This document shows, piece after piece, positions 60,979 through 64,000 of a stretch of DNA of 64,000 nt; position 1 is the first letter of the stretch; every line of letters starts with the position of its first letter. The stretch spans positions 1-64,000 of the forward strand of contig NZ_RCOG02000031.1 in NCBI RefSeq assembly GCF_009663685.2. The letters run 5' to 3'. A program made the translations under genes and the position numbers. Source of the stretch: Cupriavidus sp. U2. Its GTDB lineage: Bacteria > Pseudomonadota > Gammaproteobacteria > Burkholderiales > Burkholderiaceae. The notes beneath the pieces were generated by a model that ran no database searches, was not told where the DNA came from, and saw only the letters and a list, made by a program, of their open reading frames with translations.

Positions 60979-60998
60979 TAAGGTTTTCGGACGCCGCA

Positions 60999-61403
60999 TC
61001 ACCACCAGCCGCCGTACGGGTAACCGCCGTAGCCGTACCCCGGGAAGCCGAAGCCGACGCCGGCGCCCCAGCCACCGCCACCCCAACCGTTGTAGAACAT
61101 GTTGACGCTCGTATTCGGGTAGTACGACGCGCGGCTCCATGCGGCCGCCGACTGCTGATTGGCCATTACCGTGGCCTGCTCCTGAAGGATCTGCTGGTTC
61201 AGCACCCCCAGCCTCTGGCGCTCGGCGTCGCTAAGCGGGGCGGGGGGAATGGCATGGTCCGGCAATCGTGCCGTGGCCGGCACGCCGTCGGGGCTGCGCG
61301 GCACCGGCGCCGCGCAGCCGGCGATCAAACCGGCAAGCGCCAGTACGCTGGCCAGGTGACAGGCCAGGGCAGGGGTCGATGTGGAACGAATGGTCGCTGT
61401 CAT
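60999..61403 (-). CDS. Gly/Tyr-rich small lipoprotein
   Basis: A 134-residue protein with a signal peptide and lipobox LIAGC. After a helical segment (SDAERQRLGVLNQQILQEQATVMANQQSAAAW) comes a Gly/Tyr/Trp-rich C-terminus (NGWGGGGWGAGVGFGFPGYGYGGYPYGGWW). The function is unknown. GGAG lies before ATG 61403. A perfect palindrome CCGTTCGAACGG sits at 61412-61423, just upstream. Confidence 0.85.
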   Translation of the reverse strand: MTATIRSTSTPALACHLASVLALAGLIAGCAAPVPRSPDGVPATARLPDHAIPPAPLSDAERQRLGVLNQQILQEQATVMANQQSAAAWSRASYYPNTSVNMFYNGWGGGGWGAGVGFGFPGYGYGGYPYGGWW

Positions 61404-61570
61404 ATCGGACTCCGTTCGAACGGCTGAACAACAAGCATGCCATTGGACCCGACCACCCGTGTGTGAGGTTCCGCACGGTAGGCGGACTCGATGGTTTTCC
61501 CCGGTTTCCCGGTTTCCCGGGCGCTTCCGGGGTTCCCGCCCCGATCTACCTGAAAGGGGCGGGCGGCAAC

Positions 61571-62575
61571 TCAATGCTGTTGCTTGGCACCCTCGCCGGC
61601 GCCCGTGGCCACCGGCGCGGTGAACAGCTGGGCGGCATCCACGGGGTCGAACGCATAGCGCTGGCCGCAGAAATCGCAGTGGATCTCCACCTCGCCGCGC
61701 TCGGCGATGATCCCTTCGATTTCCTCCCGGCCCAGCGTCTGCAGCATGCCCGCCACTTTTTCGCGCGAACACGAGCACTGGAAGTGCGGTGTCATTGGCT
61801 CGAACACGCGCAGGCCCGCATTCTGCAGTTCTTCCCAGAACAGGCGGCGCAGCAGGGTATCCGGCGTTTCGGCCAGCAGTTCATCTTCCTTCAGCGTGGC
61901 GCCCAACTGGCAGGCGCGATCCCAGGTGTCCAGATCATGGCCCTGTCCTTCGTCGGTCAGCGCGCTGCCGGTCTCGCCGATCTGCGCGCCGGCCGTGCCG
62001 CCATACGACGGCAGCTTCTGCAGCAGCATGCCGGCCGCCACCTGGTCGTTCGATGCCAGCCACAGGCGTGTATCGAGCTGTTCGGACGCCTGCATGTAGT
62101 GTTCGAGCACCTCTGTCATGGTCGCCAGCGGGCCATGTTCGTCGGCCAGCGGCACGATGCCCTGGTAGGCCTGCTGGCCCGGCAGCTTGTCCTGCGGGTC
62201 CAGCGTGATGGCGAAGCGGCCCTTGCCATGCACGTTCACGAGCTGCTTGAGCGTGGCGTCGTCCGCAATCTCGGCACCCTCGGCAATCTTGGCCGTGGCG
62301 CGCAGCGACAGGTCGGACAGACATTCCACCACCAGCATGCGCACCGGCCCGTCGCCGTGTACCTGCATGACCAGCGCGCCATTGAACTTCAGATTGGCAG
62401 ACAGCAGCGCCGCGGCCGCGATCATCTCGCCCAGCACGCGCCGCACCGGCTCCGGATAGGCATGGCGGTTCAGCACCTCTTGCCAGGTGGATTCGATGCG
62501 GACCAGTTCGCCACGCACGGGCGCGGCATCGAACAGGAATTTCTGAAGCGTATCGGGATTCGAGGAGGCGGTCAC
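61571..62575 (-). CDS. hslO: Redox-regulated chaperone Hsp33
   Basis: Holdase activated by oxidation and heat. The 334-residue protein shows the N-terminal HslO domain (AAAALLSANLKFNGALVMQVHGDGPVRMLVVEC) and the redox zinc switch with CSCSREKV and CDFCGQRYAF (CxC...CxxC) near the C-terminus. GTG 62575 is the start. No sigma-32 promoter is obvious. Confidence 0.96.
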   Translation of the reverse strand: MTASSNPDTLQKFLFDAAPVRGELVRIESTWQEVLNRHAYPEPVRRVLGEMIAAAALLSANLKFNGALVMQVHGDGPVRMLVVECLSDLSLRATAKIAEGAEIADDATLKQLVNVHGKGRFAITLDPQDKLPGQQAYQGIVPLADEHGPLATMTEVLEHYMQASEQLDTRLWLASNDQVAAGMLLQKLPSYGGTAGAQIGETGSALTDEGQGHDLDTWDRACQLGATLKEDELLAETPDTLLRRLFWEELQNAGLRVFEPMTPHFQCSCSREKVAGMLQTLGREEIEGIIAERGEVEIHCDFCGQRYAFDPVDAAQLFTAPVATGAGEGAKQQH

Positions 62576-62622
62576 GGTTCTGTCTAGCGGTTAAGTCGGC
62601 GTATCGGCTGAGTCCGGGGCGG

Positions 62623-63147
62623 TCAGCCGATGCGCTTGAGTTCGGTCTTGTATACGGCCTGCCGCTTCGCATACGTCTCGGCGTTGCGATAGAGGTTGGC
62701 CACGTCGGCGTCGGTCAGTTCGCGCACCACCTTGGCGGGCGCGCCCAGGATCAGCGAGCGGTCCGGAAACACCTTGTTCTCGGTGATCACGGCGCCAGCG
62801 CCGACCAGGCATTCCTTGCCGATCACGGCGCCATTGAGCACCACGGCCTGGATGCCGATCAGCGAGCCTTCGCCCACGGTGCAGCCGTGCAGCATGGCCT
62901 GATGGCCCACCGACACCTTGTCGCCCAGCGTCAGCGGACGGCCCGGATCGGTGTGCAGCACCGAGCCTTCCTGGATGTTGGTGTCTTCGCCCACCACGAT
63001 CGGCTCGTTGTCGCCGCGAATCACCACCCCCGGCCAGGCGCTGGCACGCGCCTTGAGCGTCACGTTGCCGATGATGGTGGCTTCCGCCGCCACATAGGCG
63101 TCCTCGTGGATTTTCGGGGCGGTATCGCCGAGCTGGTAAAGCGCCAT
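62623..63147 (-). CDS. Gamma-carbonic-anhydrase-like left-handed beta-helix protein
   Basis: A 174-residue hexapeptide-repeat protein ([32 protein letters not shown]). Gamma-carbonic-anhydrase metal-site residues appear in [20 protein letters not shown] and [12 protein letters not shown]. Some family members are CO2 hydratases, and others (PaaY/CaiE/YrdA) are thioesterases or unknown. AGGAGA precedes ATG 63147. It is divergent from the DUF455 gene. Confidence 0.92.
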   Translation of the reverse strand: MALYQLGDTAPKIHEDAYVAAEATIIGNVTLKARASAWPGVVIRGDNEPIVVGEDTNIQEGSVLHTDPGRPLTLGDKVSVGHQAMLHGCTVGEGSLIGIQAVVLNGAVIGKECLVGAGAVITENKVFPDRSLILGAPAKVVRELTDADVANLYRNAETYAKRQAVYKTELKRIG

Positions 63148-63279
63148 GGGGTCTCCTGCTGAATGTGCGTAATTGGGGATGGCCGCCCCGATTAAAAGAG
63201 CCCGCCGACAGGGCCGGCCCGGGGACAAGCTTCGGGCGGGCAGGGGCTCTACAATGGCGGCTTCCCGAATTTTACGCCT

Positions 63280-64000
63280 ATGCCAGTGATCGCACCCGCC
63301 GACATCGCGTCCACGCCACTTGTCGAGCCCTTGCCCGCGGCCGCCGCCGTGCCGGCCTCGGCGCGCCGGGGCGCCCTGGACGTGCTATGCATGACCGATG
63401 CCCGGGCCAAGGCCGCAGCGGCCCGCGCCCTGTATGCCGCGCTGCTGGCCGGTGGGGATACCGTGGTCGACCCGGATGAAAGCCTCGTGGCGCCGCCGGG
63501 CGCGGTGCCTGGCCGCCCGGCGCGCCCCGAACTGGTGCCGCCCATGCGGGTGGAGCGACGCCGGTCGATCCACACCACGGCCGGCCGCGCCAACATGATC
63601 CACGCGCTGTGCCATATCGAATTCAACGCGATCAACCTGGCACTCGACGCCGTCTGGCGTTTTTCCGGCATGCCGGCCGACTATTACCGCGACTGGCTGC
63701 GCGTGGCCGACGAAGAGGCCTATCACTTCACATTGCTGGCCGATCACCTGCAGACGCTGGGTGCCACCTATGGCGATTTCCCGGCGCACAACAGCCTTTG
63801 GGAGATGACCGACAAGACGGCGGGCGACGTGCTGGCCCGCATGGCGCTGGTGCCGCGCACGCTGGAGGCGCGCGGGCTCGATGCCTCGCCGCCGGTGCGT
63901 GCCAAGCTGGCCGATGCCGGCGACGAAGCCGCCGCGGCGATCATCGACATCATCCTGCGCGACGAGGTGGGCCACGTGGCCATCGGCAATCGCTGGTACC
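63280..64000 (+). CDS. DUF455 ferritin-like protein (3' truncated by window)
   Basis: The first 240 codons of a ferritin-like diiron-type protein starting [16 protein letters not shown] at ATG 63280. Helix motifs [30 protein letters not shown] and [14 protein letters not shown] supply the Glu/His ligands of the DUF455 (PF04305) fold. The reaction is unknown. The frame is open to the window end. Confidence 0.9.
   Translation, partial: MPVIAPADIASTPLVEPLPAAAAVPASARRGALDVLCMTDARAKAAAARALYAALLAGGDTVVDPDESLVAPPGAVPGRPARPELVPPMRVERRRSIHTTAGRANMIHALCHIEFNAINLALDAVWRFSGMPADYYRDWLRVADEEAYHFTLLADHLQTLGATYGDFPAHNSLWEMTDKTAGDVLARMALVPRTLEARGLDASPPVRAKLADAGDEAAAAIIDIILRDEVGHVAIGNRWY

Overview
This 64 kb window is a chromosomal segment of a GC-rich betaproteobacterium in the Burkholderiaceae, most likely a Cupriavidus species. 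The evidence is the high GC content with strong third-position bias, the intracellular PHB depolymerase of the PhaZ1 type, Entner-Doudoroff genes under a HexR-type regulator, and the blocks hrcA/nadK-recN, iscRSUA-hscBA-fdx-iscX and pyrG-kdsA-eno-ftsB. Almost everything is housekeeping. I found no rRNA, tRNA, CRISPR array or prophage. The taxon is inferred from gene content and not from a marker comparison.

Layout. 1-0.5 kb: 3' end of an IS3-family element, then a perfect palindromic repeat. 0.65-5.7 kb (minus): secreted subtilase with a GlyGly-CTERM-like tail, a small lipoprotein resembling the subtilase's own pro-region, recN and nadK. 5.8-10.1 kb (plus): hrcA, hemH, an Hsp15-like S4 protein, grpE behind a near-consensus sigma-32 promoter, and a thioredoxin-like protein. 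10.2-13.7 kb: outer-membrane phospholipase A, DUF1841, an EamA transporter, a RutE-type nitroreductase. 13.8-17.8 kb: a COQ4 homologue, then an alpha/beta hydrolase and an EthA-like Baeyer-Villiger monooxygenase divergent from a TetR regulator with two operator-like palindromes. 17.8-21.5 kb: nth, a stand-alone rnfB, TetR, phaZ. 21.7-26.4 kb: tyrB, uvrB behind a LexA box, two orphan small genes, a low-molecular-weight phosphatase. 26.5-32.4 kb: the complete ISC iron-sulfur assembly operon. 32.5-41 kb: glycine-zipper protein, lysS, SDR, prfB with its programmed frameshift, a LysM/LytM lipoprotein, recJ, and an RpfE-type protein.

41-50.4 kb: lolC-lolD, tatD, comEC, then hexR divergent from edd with a TGTAGA-N3-TCTACA operator before each gene, and gntK. 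50.6-55.9 kb: the Anbu cluster (circularly permuted ATP-grasp, alpha-E, transglutaminase, proteasome-like Anbu peptidase) and an alpha/beta hydrolase. 56-60.9 kb: pyrG, kdsA, DUF1330, eno, ftsB. 61-64 kb: a Gly/Tyr-rich lipoprotein, hslO (Hsp33), a gamma-carbonic-anhydrase-like protein, and the start of a DUF455 ferritin-like gene cut by the window end.

The least-understood parts are the Anbu cluster, the subtilase/pro-domain-lipoprotein pair, the EthA/EthR-like unit next to COQ4, and the pair of orphan small genes after uvrB. Most starts were moved inward from the longest reading frame using ribosome-binding sites and family N-termini. Regulatory sites were read by eye and not scored by a matrix.
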